Below, one piece after another: positions 1-8,602 of a DNA stretch of 64,000 bases; position 1 is the stretch's first letter; each line of letters starts with the position of its first letter. The DNA lies in assembly GCF_000735525.1 (NCBI RefSeq), contig NZ_JMPR01000046.1:1-64000 (forward strand), written 5' to 3'. The notes beneath the pieces were generated by a model, which was not told the origin of the DNA, made no database searches, and worked only from the letters and a program-made list of their open reading frames with translations. Made by a program: the position numbers and the translations under genes. Origin of the DNA: Tatumella ptyseos ATCC 33301. Lineage in GTDB: Bacteria; Pseudomonadota; Gammaproteobacteria; Enterobacterales; Enterobacteriaceae.

Positions 1-25
1 AGGGCGATAATCTATCGCCCTTTTT
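1..25 (+). terminator. Rho-independent terminator at left edge
   Basis: Perfect 9-bp inverted repeat (AGGGCGATA, loop ATC, TATCGCCCT) followed by five T on the plus strand. It lies 35 bp beyond the amtB stop. In E. coli tesB converges on amtB here, so this probably ends a plus-strand gene left of the window and may also serve amtB. That neighbour is inferred, not seen. Confidence 0.75.
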
Positions 26-59
26 ACATTCCGGGTCATCGCCCGGTATAAAGACTCAC

Positions 60-1346
60 TTACTGGTTGTAAGCATTCTCGCCATGACTGTTAACATCCA
101 GACCTTCACGCTCCTGATCTTCAGGAACACGCAGTCCGACAAGCAGGTCAGCCACTTTAAAGGCGATAAAGGCAACCACACCTGACCAGACCAGCGTGAC
201 CAGGCAGCTCAGCAGCTGAACCCAAATCTGATGGCCCATCGTGACACCGGCAGCATAGCCTACGCCACCCAGTGAAGAAGAGGCGAAGACACCGGTCAGG
301 ATACAACCTATGATCCCGCACACACCGTGAACACCAAACACGTCACAAGGGTCATCAACACGCAGGAAACGTTTCAGCGAGGTAACACCCCACAGACCTG
401 CCAGACCCGCTACCAGACCAATGATCAGCGCGCCGCCAACACCGACATAACCACAAGCCGGTGTGATAGCGACCAGACCAGCGATGAAACCAGAGCTTGC
501 ACCCAGCAGTGAAGGTTTACCACGCAGAACCCACTCACCGAACACCCAGGTCAGAACCGCACCTGCCGTTGCAACCACCGTATTCAGGAATGCCAGGGCA
601 GCGATTTCGTTAGCAGAAGCCGCCGAACCGGCGTTGAAACCAAACCAGCCAACATACAGGATAGCAGTACCGATAAAGACCATCGGCAGGTTATGAGGTT
701 TAAACGCCTCTTTACCGAAACCGGCACGTTTGCCCAGCATGTAGGCCCCCACCAGCGCAGCAACTGCCGCATTAATATGGACAACGGTACCGCCGGCAAA
801 ATCCAGCGCACCATCCAGAGCCAGCAGACCACCGCCCCAGACCATGTGAGCAATCGGGAAATAAGAGAACGTTGCCCAGATCAAAGTGAAGATCAGCACT
901 GCAGAGAAACGTACACGTTCAGCTAAACCACCCAGTACCAGGCCCACGGTAATACAGGCGAAAGAGGCCTGGAAGGCAACATGGATATACTGATAGATAG
1001 TGCCCATGACAGCTTTCAGCTCAATCCCTTTCAGCATCACCCACTGGAAACCGCCAAAGTAGTTGTTACCGTCAGCAAATGTCAGAGAATAACCGTAGAT
1101 AACCCAAATGACACACACCAGAGAGAACGTTACCGCGACCTGGGTCATCATAGAAAGAACGTTTTTACCGCGGATCAGACCACCATAAAAAAGCGCGATA
1201 CCCGGCACTGACATAAATAATACCAGTGCGGTACAAATCATCATAAATGCATTATCTGCCTGGTCTGCAACTGCAGGCGCAGCAAACGCCAGTGAAGGCG
1301 AAAGGGCCGCTCCGGCTAAGGCCAGTTTTGTCAGAAGTTTATTCAT
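60..1346 (-). CDS. amtB: Ammonium channel AmtB
   Basis: Inner-membrane ammonium/ammonia channel of the Amt/Mep/Rh family, 428 codons, as expected for the family. Residues 1-22 are a signal peptide ending in AFA. About eleven membrane segments follow. Subtracting 22 puts the known pore residues exactly where E. coli has them: Phe129 and Phe237 (mature 107 and 215, the gate), Trp170 (148), Asp182 (160), and the twin histidines His190 and His340 (168 and 318). It starts 31 bp after the glnK stop with a good AAGGA site, so it is the second gene of the glnK-amtB operon. GlnK is known to plug this channel when nitrogen is plentiful. Nothing odd seen. Confidence 0.97.
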   Translation of the reverse strand: MNKLLTKLALAGAALSPSLAFAAPAVADQADNAFMMICTALVLFMSVPGIALFYGGLIRGKNVLSMMTQVAVTFSLVCVIWVIYGYSLTFADGNNYFGGFQWVMLKGIELKAVMGTIYQYIHVAFQASFACITVGLVLGGLAERVRFSAVLIFTLIWATFSYFPIAHMVWGGGLLALDGALDFAGGTVVHINAAVAALVGAYMLGKRAGFGKEAFKPHNLPMVFIGTAILYVGWFGFNAGSAASANEIAALAFLNTVVATAGAVLTWVFGEWVLRGKPSLLGASSGFIAGLVAITPACGYVGVGGALIIGLVAGLAGLWGVTSLKRFLRVDDPCDVFGVHGVCGIIGCILTGVFASSSLGGVGYAAGVTMGHQIWVQLLSCLVTLVWSGVVAFIAFKVADLLVGLRVPEDQEREGLDVNSHGENAYNQ

Positions 1347-1377
1347 TTTTTCCTTACCTCAACAATCAACGGCTAAA

Positions 1378-1716
1378 TTAAAGCGCAGCTTCGTCTGTTT
1401 CACCGGTACGGATACGAATGACCCGCTGCAGTTCAGACACGAAAATTTTCCCATCACCAATCTTACCGGTGTAAGCAGCTTTACTAATAATATCAATAAC
1501 TTCATCCAGCTGATCTTCGGCGATAGCAATATCAATTTTTACTTTAGGTAAAAAATTCACACTATACTCCGCACCGCGATACAGCTCAGCGTGCCCTTTC
1601 TGGCGACCGAAGCCTTTCACTTCAGTGACGGTCAGGCCCTGGATACCCACGGAAGATAATGCTTCACGCACGTCTTCTAACTTAAATGGCTTAATCACCA
1701 CGGTTACCAGCTTCAT
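1378..1716 (-). CDS. glnK: Nitrogen regulatory PII protein GlnK
   Basis: PII signalling protein of 112 residues. The family hallmark, Tyr51 in the T-loop (sequence RGAEYSVNF), is present and is the known uridylylation site. The C-terminal motif TGKIGDGKIFV is the ATP/2-oxoglutarate-binding signature. It senses energy and nitrogen status and blocks AmtB directly. The ATG is preceded by a strong GGAGGGAG ribosome site. First gene of the glnK-amtB pair. A sigma-54 promoter and NtrC-type sites upstream indicate induction under nitrogen limitation, as in E. coli. GlnK is chosen over GlnB because of the amtB linkage. Confidence 0.96.
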   Translation of the reverse strand: MKLVTVVIKPFKLEDVREALSSVGIQGLTVTEVKGFGRQKGHAELYRGAEYSVNFLPKVKIDIAIAEDQLDEVIDIISKAAYTGKIGDGKIFVSELQRVIRIRTGETDEAAL

Positions 1717-1770
1717 ATCACTCCCTCCGGGTATTGAAATTATCAGTTACATTGAACCTGAACTATCTTA

Positions 1771-1786
1771 AGCAAATGGCATGCCA
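1771..1786 (-). promoter_or_regulatory. Sigma-54 promoter of glnK-amtB
   Basis: Read on the minus strand, TGGCATGCCATTTGCT matches the sigma-54 consensus TGGCAC-N5-TTGC, with the GG and GC dinucleotides at the required 12-bp phase. It lies 55 bp before the glnK start, giving a leader of about 45 nt. Such promoters need an activator, here presumably NtrC. Confidence 0.85.
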
Positions 1787-1880
1787 TCTGTTTAATTTCA
1801 TGAATTATTTTTCCGGTGTGCGACCAGCGCGGGATTTTCAGACGACAGAGAGTGGCGGGGATAAAAAAAAACAGATCCGA

Positions 1881-1917
1881 TGCACCACAATAAGGCCGGA
1901 GGCACTATTGTGGTGCA
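1881..1917 (-). promoter_or_regulatory. NtrC-type enhancer in a 12-bp inverted repeat
   Basis: Perfect 12-bp inverted repeat (TGCACCACAATA and TATTGTGGTGCA, 13-bp loop), about 100 bp upstream of the sigma-54 promoter. The right part, 1901-1917, fits the NtrC dyad TGCACY-N5-RGTGCA at 11 of 12 positions. The left part, 1881-1897, is a weaker half-match. Distance and motif suit an NtrC enhancer. The element lies just after the mdlB stop and could also fold in the mdlB transcript, but the T-run is nine bases away, so a terminator is less likely. Confidence 0.7.
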
Positions 1918-1945
1918 TTCGTCAGAACAGTCTGATTAAAATGTC

Positions 1946-3736
1946 CTAATTCAGTGCATTGCAGGTTGAAGTTAACTCAGGGGTGCGATGTGATAGTTCA
2001 TTACAGGCCTGCTGTAGCTGATACATCTGCAGATAGCGTCCGCGGTGTTCCAGTAATTGCTGATGTGTCCCCTGTTCAATAATTTCTCCCCGGTCCAGGA
2101 CCAGGATCTTATCCGCAGAAGTGATGGTAGATAACCGGTGAGCGATCACCACCAGGGTGGTATTTTTGCGTACCTGTTGGAGTACCTGCTGGATCGCTTG
2201 TTCGGTACCGGAATCGATACTGGCCGTTGCTTCGTCCAGAATAAGTAACATCGGGATATCGACCAGGATCCTGGCCAGTGCCAGCAATTGCTTTTGCCCT
2301 GCGGATAAACTTTTCCCCTGCTCTCCCATCAGGGTATGAAGCCCCCCGGGCAGAGACTGAAACCAGTCCATAAGTTTCACCTGTTTCAGCGCATCGATAA
2401 CCTTTGCTTCTGAAATCTCTCTGCCCAGACAAATATTCTCCAGTAACGAATCGGCCAGGATCACCGGATCCTGTTGAACCATGCCAATCCCCTGACGAAG
2501 CACATCATGGCTTAACTGAGAAATTTTCCGTCCATCCAGCGTTATTTCCCCCTCCGCAACGGGGTAATAGCCCATCAGCAAACTTGCCAGGGTACTTTTT
2601 CCGCTTCCCGTATGTCCTGCCAGCGCCAGAAAGCCGCCGGAGGATAAATGGCAGTGAATATTTTTCAGTACAGGCTGACCCGGCTTATAGGCAAAGGATA
2701 AATTATTAATGGTCAGGGTTCCGGTTTTCAGTGCCCGGCTATCCGTGCCATATTGCTGGGCCGGCGCATCCATCAGTTCAAAAATCCGTTCGGCCGAGAC
2801 TACCGCCTGCTGTAACAATGACTGCCGGGTGGTGAGTTCAATTAGCGGTTCCTCGATACGTCCCAGATAGGCGATAAACGCATACAGTACCCCCACTTCA
2901 AAATGTCCGGGAGCCGACAGGCTGAATAACAGTACCAGCAGAGACAAGATAATCGCCGAAAACAGATTTAATAACGGACGCAGTAAGAAAGCGTCCAGCC
3001 GCAGTATTTTCATACGCGCCTGATAGTGGTTTTCGTTGTGTTGGCGGAGCTGCTCCGCAAAATGCTTCTGCCGCCGGAACTGCTGGATCACCGTCATTCC
3101 GCTGATCACCTCATTGAGGCTGTTATTAATATCGGCAAGAAAGGTTCGTACCTGACGGGCGATACCGGTACTGTAACGCTGGTAGATAATCATCACGGCG
3201 ATAACCAGAGGAAAAATACAGGCGGCAATCAGCGCCATTTTCCAGTCCAGAATAAACATGGCCACCAGCATCGAAATAATCAGGATCCCGCTGCGTAATG
3301 CACTGCCTACTACCGAGATGTATAAATCCCTGACCACTTCACTGTCATTGGTCACCCGGGAGACAAGCTGCCCCACCGGCCGGGTATCGAAGGCCGATAA
3401 AGGCTGCCGTAATGCTGCATCCATCACTTCGCAACGAATTTTTCTGACCACACCGATGGCCACCTGGTTAAACAATAATGACTGACGGTAATTAAAAACC
3501 GCCGCCAGAATTTGTAACAGTAAAAAACCGCCCCCCAGAGCCAACACCGGCACCCACTGCCATTGTCGTGTACTGATAATATGATCAATAAAATAACTCA
3601 CCAGCGCGGGGCCGGTCACCTGTGCCGCTGATGCCATCACCAGTAAAAGTACCGCTACGATCAGCTGCTTTTTCCAGCCCCGTCCGTAGGACAGCAAACG
3701 CATTAATGTTTTCAGGAAAGAGACCGGCTGCGACAC
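1946..3736 (-). CDS. mdlB: ABC transporter half MdlB (membrane and ATPase fusion)
   Basis: Half-type ABC exporter of 596 residues: six membrane segments in the first half and a nucleotide-binding domain from about residue 340. Visible motifs are Walker A (GHTGSGKST), signature LSAGQ, Walker B with catalytic glutamate (LLILDEATA) and the H-loop (IAHRLS). It starts with GTG directly after the mdlA TAA, with no gap and an AAGGAG site inside the end of mdlA, so the two are translationally linked. MdlA and MdlB are expected to form a heterodimer. The substrate is not established in enterobacteria; the name (multidrug resistance-like) is by homology. Confidence 0.93.
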   Translation of the reverse strand: MSQPVSFLKTLMRLLSYGRGWKKQLIVAVLLLVMASAAQVTGPALVSYFIDHIISTRQWQWVPVLALGGGFLLLQILAAVFNYRQSLLFNQVAIGVVRKIRCEVMDAALRQPLSAFDTRPVGQLVSRVTNDSEVVRDLYISVVGSALRSGILIISMLVAMFILDWKMALIAACIFPLVIAVMIIYQRYSTGIARQVRTFLADINNSLNEVISGMTVIQQFRRQKHFAEQLRQHNENHYQARMKILRLDAFLLRPLLNLFSAIILSLLVLLFSLSAPGHFEVGVLYAFIAYLGRIEEPLIELTTRQSLLQQAVVSAERIFELMDAPAQQYGTDSRALKTGTLTINNLSFAYKPGQPVLKNIHCHLSSGGFLALAGHTGSGKSTLASLLMGYYPVAEGEITLDGRKISQLSHDVLRQGIGMVQQDPVILADSLLENICLGREISEAKVIDALKQVKLMDWFQSLPGGLHTLMGEQGKSLSAGQKQLLALARILVDIPMLLILDEATASIDSGTEQAIQQVLQQVRKNTTLVVIAHRLSTITSADKILVLDRGEIIEQGTHQQLLEHRGRYLQMYQLQQACNELSHRTPELTSTCNALN

Positions 3737-5506
3737 TTAGTGCTCCTTTGGCTGCGGGTGTTCGATATGCTGAGAAAGGGATTCAGCCATTTTCTGATAT
3801 TGCGACATCTCCCGGTACCATCCTGCCTCTTCCGCCAGCACTGCCGCTGTTCCGCGCTGGGTGATACGGCCCTGCTGCAGCACCAGAATCTCATCGGCTC
3901 CCCTTAACGCAGAAAGACGGTGAGCTGTGATGATCACGGTTTTACCTGCACGCCACTCCTGCAGACGAGACAGGATGCGATGTTCTGTTTCACCGTCAAC
4001 CGCCGAGAGCGCATCATCCAGGATCAGAATTTCCGCATTCATCAACAGCGCCCGGGCCAGTGAGATCCGTTGTTTTTGTCCGCCGGAAAGCATGACGCCC
4101 CGCTCTCCCACCTGCGTATCATATCCGTCCGGTAAGTGCAGAATATCTTCATGGACAGAGGCGAGCATGGCCGCCTGCTCTATCTGATCCCGGCTGGCCT
4201 GCGGGGCCCCCAGCGCAATATTATTCGCAATAGTGTCTGAAAACAGGAACGGTGTCTGATTAACCACCGCCAGGCGCTGACGCCAGCCATCCAGCAATAA
4301 TGCAGGCAATGGATAGCCGTGATAGTCAATATGTCCTTCACTAAGATCATAATGGCGCTGAATCAGTGAAAGTAAGGTCGTTTTACCACTGCCTGTCGGC
4401 CCGCAGATCCCCAGCATCCCCCCTGGCGGTAAACGAAAATGGATCCCGCAGAGGATATCAGTATCCGTACCGGGATAGCTGAAACGGGTAATCTCAGCCT
4501 CCAGCTCCCCGCGGGTTTCCGGCAGCGACTGATCCCCGTCGGGTAACAAAGAAGGAAGCGACAGCAGTGCAGAAATACGCGTCCACGCCGCACTCCCCCG
4601 TTCGACGATATTGAACATCCAGGCCAGTGCCAGCATCGGCCAAATCATTAAGCCCAGATACATGACAAAACTGGTGAGCTGTCCCAGAGTCAGTTGCTGG
4701 TGCCAGACCATCCAGCCCCCTCCGGCAATGGCCAGAAAGTTTGAACAGGCGATGGCCAGATAGATCGTCGGCTCAAACAGAGCATCTACCCGCGAGACAC
4801 GAAGGTTATCCCTGCTGGTCTGTTCCGTAGTCTCAGCAAACTGAGCCGAACGATGATGTTCGAGCCCGAAGGCTTTGATCATTCGGATACTGGTCAGACT
4901 TTCCTGGGCCTGATCGTTCAGTGACGAGAAAGCGGCCTGTGCGGAACGGAAACGCTGATGTAATTTTTTACCACAACGATTAATGACCCATGCCATTAAC
5001 GGCATGGGTAGCAGTGCCGCCAGTGTGAGCTGCCAGCTGATTTGTGTGCTCATCACCACCAGCACCGCCAGCCCCATCACCAGCGAATCAATCAGCGTCA
5101 GAACCCCTTCTCCGGCAGCAAAGACGACCCGGTCCACATCGTTGGTGGCCCGGGCGAGCAGATCCCCGGTCCGGTACTGACTGTAAAACATCTGACTTTG
5201 CTGGCTGAGCTGACGATAGTATTTTTCACGCAGTACCAGCGCCAGCCGGTAAGATGCGCCGAACAGAAGGATCCGCCAGACATATCGCAACAGATAGGTC
5301 AGCAGTGCTGTAATTAAGATAAGCGCAATCCAGCCCGTCAGCTGTCGCGTCCCCAGGGTATGGTGAGTCACCCCATCCACAATAATACCGACCAGCCGGG
5401 GCGGGACTAACTGCATCAGAGAAATAATAATCAGCAGACTGACCGCGCCGGAGTAGCGCCGCCATTCTGAAGAGAAATACTCACGTAAATAGCTAAATAA
5501 CTGCAC
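3737..5506 (-). CDS. mdlA: ABC transporter half MdlA (membrane and ATPase fusion)
   Basis: Partner half-exporter, 589 residues, with an N-terminal membrane domain and a C-terminal ATPase domain. Walker A is GPTGSGKTT and the signature is LSGGQ. Walker B reads ILILDDALS, with Asp where the catalytic Glu normally stands. This matches E. coli MdlA from memory and suggests a heterodimer with one degenerate ATP site. The start is GTG at 5506, chosen because the N-terminus then aligns with E. coli MdlA and no in-frame ATG lies upstream. The gene begins 24 bp after the decR stop, so decR-mdlA-mdlB form an operon. Confidence 0.93.
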   Translation of the reverse strand: MQLFSYLREYFSSEWRRYSGAVSLLIIISLMQLVPPRLVGIIVDGVTHHTLGTRQLTGWIALILITALLTYLLRYVWRILLFGASYRLALVLREKYYRQLSQQSQMFYSQYRTGDLLARATNDVDRVVFAAGEGVLTLIDSLVMGLAVLVVMSTQISWQLTLAALLPMPLMAWVINRCGKKLHQRFRSAQAAFSSLNDQAQESLTSIRMIKAFGLEHHRSAQFAETTEQTSRDNLRVSRVDALFEPTIYLAIACSNFLAIAGGGWMVWHQQLTLGQLTSFVMYLGLMIWPMLALAWMFNIVERGSAAWTRISALLSLPSLLPDGDQSLPETRGELEAEITRFSYPGTDTDILCGIHFRLPPGGMLGICGPTGSGKTTLLSLIQRHYDLSEGHIDYHGYPLPALLLDGWRQRLAVVNQTPFLFSDTIANNIALGAPQASRDQIEQAAMLASVHEDILHLPDGYDTQVGERGVMLSGGQKQRISLARALLMNAEILILDDALSAVDGETEHRILSRLQEWRAGKTVIITAHRLSALRGADEILVLQQGRITQRGTAAVLAEEAGWYREMSQYQKMAESLSQHIEHPQPKEH

Positions 5507-5530
5507 AAAGAGATCTCATGATGTCGCGTA

Positions 5531-5992
5531 TCAGACGCTGAGCGGAATGGCCGTGGTATATTTAATTTCTTCCATCGCGAAACTGGAGGTGACTTCAGTC
5601 AGACCATCAAGGCTTTCGGCCAGCTTTTTATACAGGGCATCATAACTTTTCATATCAGCGACCTGAATACGCAGCAAATAATCATATTCCCCTGCCATCC
5701 GGTAACACCCCATCACTTCCGGTAAGCCGTTGATCAGGTCAGAAAAGATCTGATACCACGCTTTGCTGTGTTGCCGCGTTTTTACAAACATAAAGGCGGT
5801 CAGCCCCAGCCCCAGCTTTTCACCATCCAGCAGGGTGACGCGGCGGCGTATAATGCCATTATCTTCCAGTTTTTTCAGCCGCTTCCAGCAAGGCGTGGAC
5901 GTCAGGTTTACCGCCCCGGCCAGTTCCTGAAGGGACAATGTGCTGTCCTCCTGCAACAGAGAAAGCAGCTTTCGGTCAGTTTTATCTATCAT
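5531..5992 (-). CDS. decR: Lrp/AsnC-family regulator DecR (CcdR)
   Basis: Lrp-family regulator of 153 residues. An N-terminal winged helix ([20 protein letters not shown], about residues 18-37) is followed by an effector-binding RAM domain. E. coli DecR (formerly YbaO) senses cysteine and activates cysteine detoxification. The Pantoea ananatis homologue CcdR controls the neighbouring desulfhydrase gene ccdA. The same divergent arrangement is present here with a 112-bp shared promoter region, so cysteine-responsive control of ccdA is a well-supported inference. Downstream it is linked to mdlA-mdlB. Confidence 0.93.
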   Translation of the reverse strand: MIDKTDRKLLSLLQEDSTLSLQELAGAVNLTSTPCWKRLKKLEDNGIIRRRVTLLDGEKLGLGLTAFMFVKTRQHSKAWYQIFSDLINGLPEVMGCYRMAGEYDYLLRIQVADMKSYDALYKKLAESLDGLTEVTSSFAMEEIKYTTAIPLSV

Positions 5993-6004
5993 TTTGTCCT
6001 CGGG

Positions 6005-6019
6005 GAGAATAATTTTCTC
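6005..6019. promoter_or_regulatory. Lrp-type operator between decR and ccdA
   Basis: GAGAATAATTTTCTC is an imperfect palindrome matching the Lrp-family consensus YAGHAWATTWTDCTR at 12 of 15 positions. It lies 13 bp before the decR start and about 85 bp before ccdA. It is a likely DecR binding site for autoregulation and ccdA activation; this assignment is inference from position and motif. Confidence 0.5.
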
Positions 6020-6104
6020 TTATCCTGGCATTTTAAACCGTATTTGGTGACCTTTTTTTCCGCAGGGTGCTTTATGCTATTTTTTTATTTCCGGAGATAA
6101 AACC

Positions 6105-7142
6105 ATGGCTGACACCTGGGTACGCGATGCTGTTAACGAAATTAATGCTGACTTCCGGCGCTCTGCCGATACACACCTGATACGCTTTAGCCTGAAAGAG
6201 TTTCCGGGAATTCATTTCTATCTGAAAGATGAGAGTACACATCCCAGTGGCAGTCTGAAACACCGGCTGGCACGTTCACTCTTCCTTTATGGCCTGAGCA
6301 ATGGATGGATTAATCAGCATACACCGGTCATCGAAGCCTCTTCCGGTAGCACAGCCGTTTCTGAAGCCTATTTTGCCCGTCTGCTGGGGTTACCGTTTAT
6401 CGCCGTAATGCCAGCCAGCACAGCCCGGCGAAAAACAGAACAAATCAACTTCTATGGCGGGCAGTGTCATTTCGTGGCAACCTCATCTGAGATCTATCAT
6501 CAGTCTGCACAGCTGGCCCGCGAACAGCAGGGACATTATATGGATCAGTTCACCTACGCGGAACGGGCCACTGACTGGCGCAGCAATAATAATATTGCAG
6601 AAAGTATTTTTCGTCAGATGCAGGATGAACCCTACCCGGTGCCCCATACTCTGGTAATGAGTGCAGGTACCGGGGGTACCTCTGCCACGCTCGGTCGTTA
6701 CATCCGCTATCGCGGTGCCCCTACCCGCCTTCTGGTGACCGATCCTGAAAACTCCGTTTTTTATGACTACTGGAAACACCGGGATCCCGGACTGACGCAT
6801 CCTTCCGGTAGCAGGATTGAGGGTATTGGTCGTCCGCGGGTAGAGCCGTCGTTTCTTCCGGATGTTATCGATGAAATGCTGAAAGTCCCCGACGGAGCCT
6901 CACTGGCCGGGATGTACGCACTGGAGAAAATCCTCGGTCGACGTGTAGGGCCTTCTACCGGGACTAATTTCATCGGTATGCTGCATGTTGCTGAGAAAAT
7001 GAAAGCCCGCGGTGAGCGAGGCTCACTGGTAACATTAATCTGTGACAGTGGCGAACGTTACCCGGATACCTATTACAACCCAGAATGGGTCGCAGAAAAT
7101 ATCGGTGACATCAGCAAATTTCAGTCACAACTTTCCTGCTAA
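6105..7142 (+). CDS. ccdA: PLP-dependent cysteine desulfhydrase CcdA
   Basis: Fold-type II PLP enzyme related to cysteine synthase, 345 residues. Lys52 in HPSGSLKHR is the expected Schiff-base lysine. The SSGST loop (79-83) should bind the substrate carboxylate, and SAGTGGTSAT holds the cofactor phosphate. Its place directly divergent from decR matches Pantoea ananatis ccdA, a cysteine-inducible desulfhydrase that breaks cysteine down to pyruvate, ammonia and sulfide and confers cysteine resistance. Family alone could not separate synthase from lyase; the call rests on context. A plausible -10 (TATGCT, 6073-6078) lies upstream and CGGAG precedes the ATG. Confidence 0.85.
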   Translation: MADTWVRDAVNEINADFRRSADTHLIRFSLKEFPGIHFYLKDESTHPSGSLKHRLARSLFLYGLSNGWINQHTPVIEASSGSTAVSEAYFARLLGLPFIAVMPASTARRKTEQINFYGGQCHFVATSSEIYHQSAQLAREQQGHYMDQFTYAERATDWRSNNNIAESIFRQMQDEPYPVPHTLVMSAGTGGTSATLGRYIRYRGAPTRLLVTDPENSVFYDYWKHRDPGLTHPSGSRIEGIGRPRVEPSFLPDVIDEMLKVPDGASLAGMYALEKILGRRVGPSTGTNFIGMLHVAEKMKARGERGSLVTLICDSGERYPDTYYNPEWVAENIGDISKFQSQLSC

Positions 7143-7224
7143 AAAAACGTTCTGTGCCGTCGGTTTTGTTCTTTTGTCCGTCAGGCGGTAACATAGGCAG
7201 GTATTTTTGACGGGAATAGTGATA

Positions 7225-7920
7225 ATGAAAAGCGCTGTTGTAGTTTTTAGTGGCGGGCAGGATTCCACTACCTGCCTGATTCAGGCCCTGAATCAGTATG
7301 ATGAAGTACATTGCGTCACTTTTGATTACGGTCAACGTCATCGTCAGGAAATTGACGTTGCCCGCCAGCTCAGCCAGCAACTCGGTGCCTGCGCCCATAA
7401 GGTACTGGATGTAACGTTACTCAACGAACTGGCGATTAGCAGCCTGACCAGAGACAATATTCCGGTACCTGCTTATAGCCCGGACAGTAATGGACTGCCG
7501 AGTACCTTCGTCCCGGGCCGGAATATTCTGTTTCTGACCCTCGCTTCCATTTATGCCTATCAGGTGGATGCAGAGGCCGTCATTACCGGTGTATGTGAAA
7601 CTGATTTTTCCGGCTATCCGGACTGCAGAAACGATTTCGTCAAGGCACTGAACCATGCCGTCGAACTGGGTATGGCCCGTAATGTTCGTTTCGAAACGCC
7701 CCTGATGTGGCTGAATAAAGCAGAGACCTGGGCACTGGCCGATTACTGGAAACAACTGCCTCTGGTACGCACTGCAACACTGACCTGTTATAACGGTATT
7801 CAGGGCGATGGCTGTGGCGAATGTGCGGCCTGCCATCTCAGGGCCCGGGGCCTGGAGGATTACCAGCAAAACGCGCATGCCGTCATGGATGCGATGAAGC
7901 AAAAAACCGGTCTGGCATAA
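7225..7920 (+). CDS. queC: 7-cyano-7-deazaguanine synthase QueC
   Basis: Makes preQ0 from 7-carboxy-7-deazaguanine with ammonia and ATP, a step in queuosine tRNA modification. The length of 231 residues equals E. coli QueC. The N-terminal PP-loop SGGQDS (about 9-14) binds ATP. The zinc cysteines appear near the C-terminus in [16 protein letters not shown]. The frame can be extended upstream to a TTG at 7207, but the ATG at 7225 gives the family N-terminus ([11 protein letters not shown]) and is preferred. Two later queuosine genes, tgt and queA, are in the same window. Confidence 0.97.
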   Translation: MKSAVVVFSGGQDSTTCLIQALNQYDEVHCVTFDYGQRHRQEIDVARQLSQQLGACAHKVLDVTLLNELAISSLTRDNIPVPAYSPDSNGLPSTFVPGRNILFLTLASIYAYQVDAEAVITGVCETDFSGYPDCRNDFVKALNHAVELGMARNVRFETPLMWLNKAETWALADYWKQLPLVRTATLTCYNGIQGDGCGECAACHLRARGLEDYQQNAHAVMDAMKQKTGLA

Positions 7921-7928
7921 TCGCTCTG

Positions 7929-7965
7929 AAGCACAGGGAAACGTAACAAGCGTTACCCTGTGCTT
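7929..7965. terminator. Stem-loop after queC
   Basis: Ten-bp perfect arms (AAGCACAGGG and CCCTGTGCTT) with a further four inner pairs, nine bases after the queC stop. Only three T follow, so it is a weak intrinsic terminator or an RNA-stabilising hairpin. The following 160 bp up to ybaV hold no gene; E. coli has ybaW/fadM at this place and it is absent. Confidence 0.55.
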
Positions 7966-8124
7966 TCAGACGCACAACTCCCGGGTTAATGTGACTCCCT
8001 CGCTGTTTTTATCCTTTTCATTCTCCCCGCCTGCATCCCCTCTGCGGCTTCCCGCGGTCGGTCGTCAACGGTGTAATATGCTTTGTCCCTTCGCTGAACG
8101 GTAACCCCCCAAAGCGGACCGGTG

Positions 8125-8598
<474 letters not shown>

Positions 8599-8602
8599 TC
8601 AA

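Noticed and set aside
1734-1949. 71-codon plus-strand frame between glnK and mdlB
   Set aside because: It covers the sigma-54 promoter and NtrC-type repeat, has no good ribosome site and resembles no protein.
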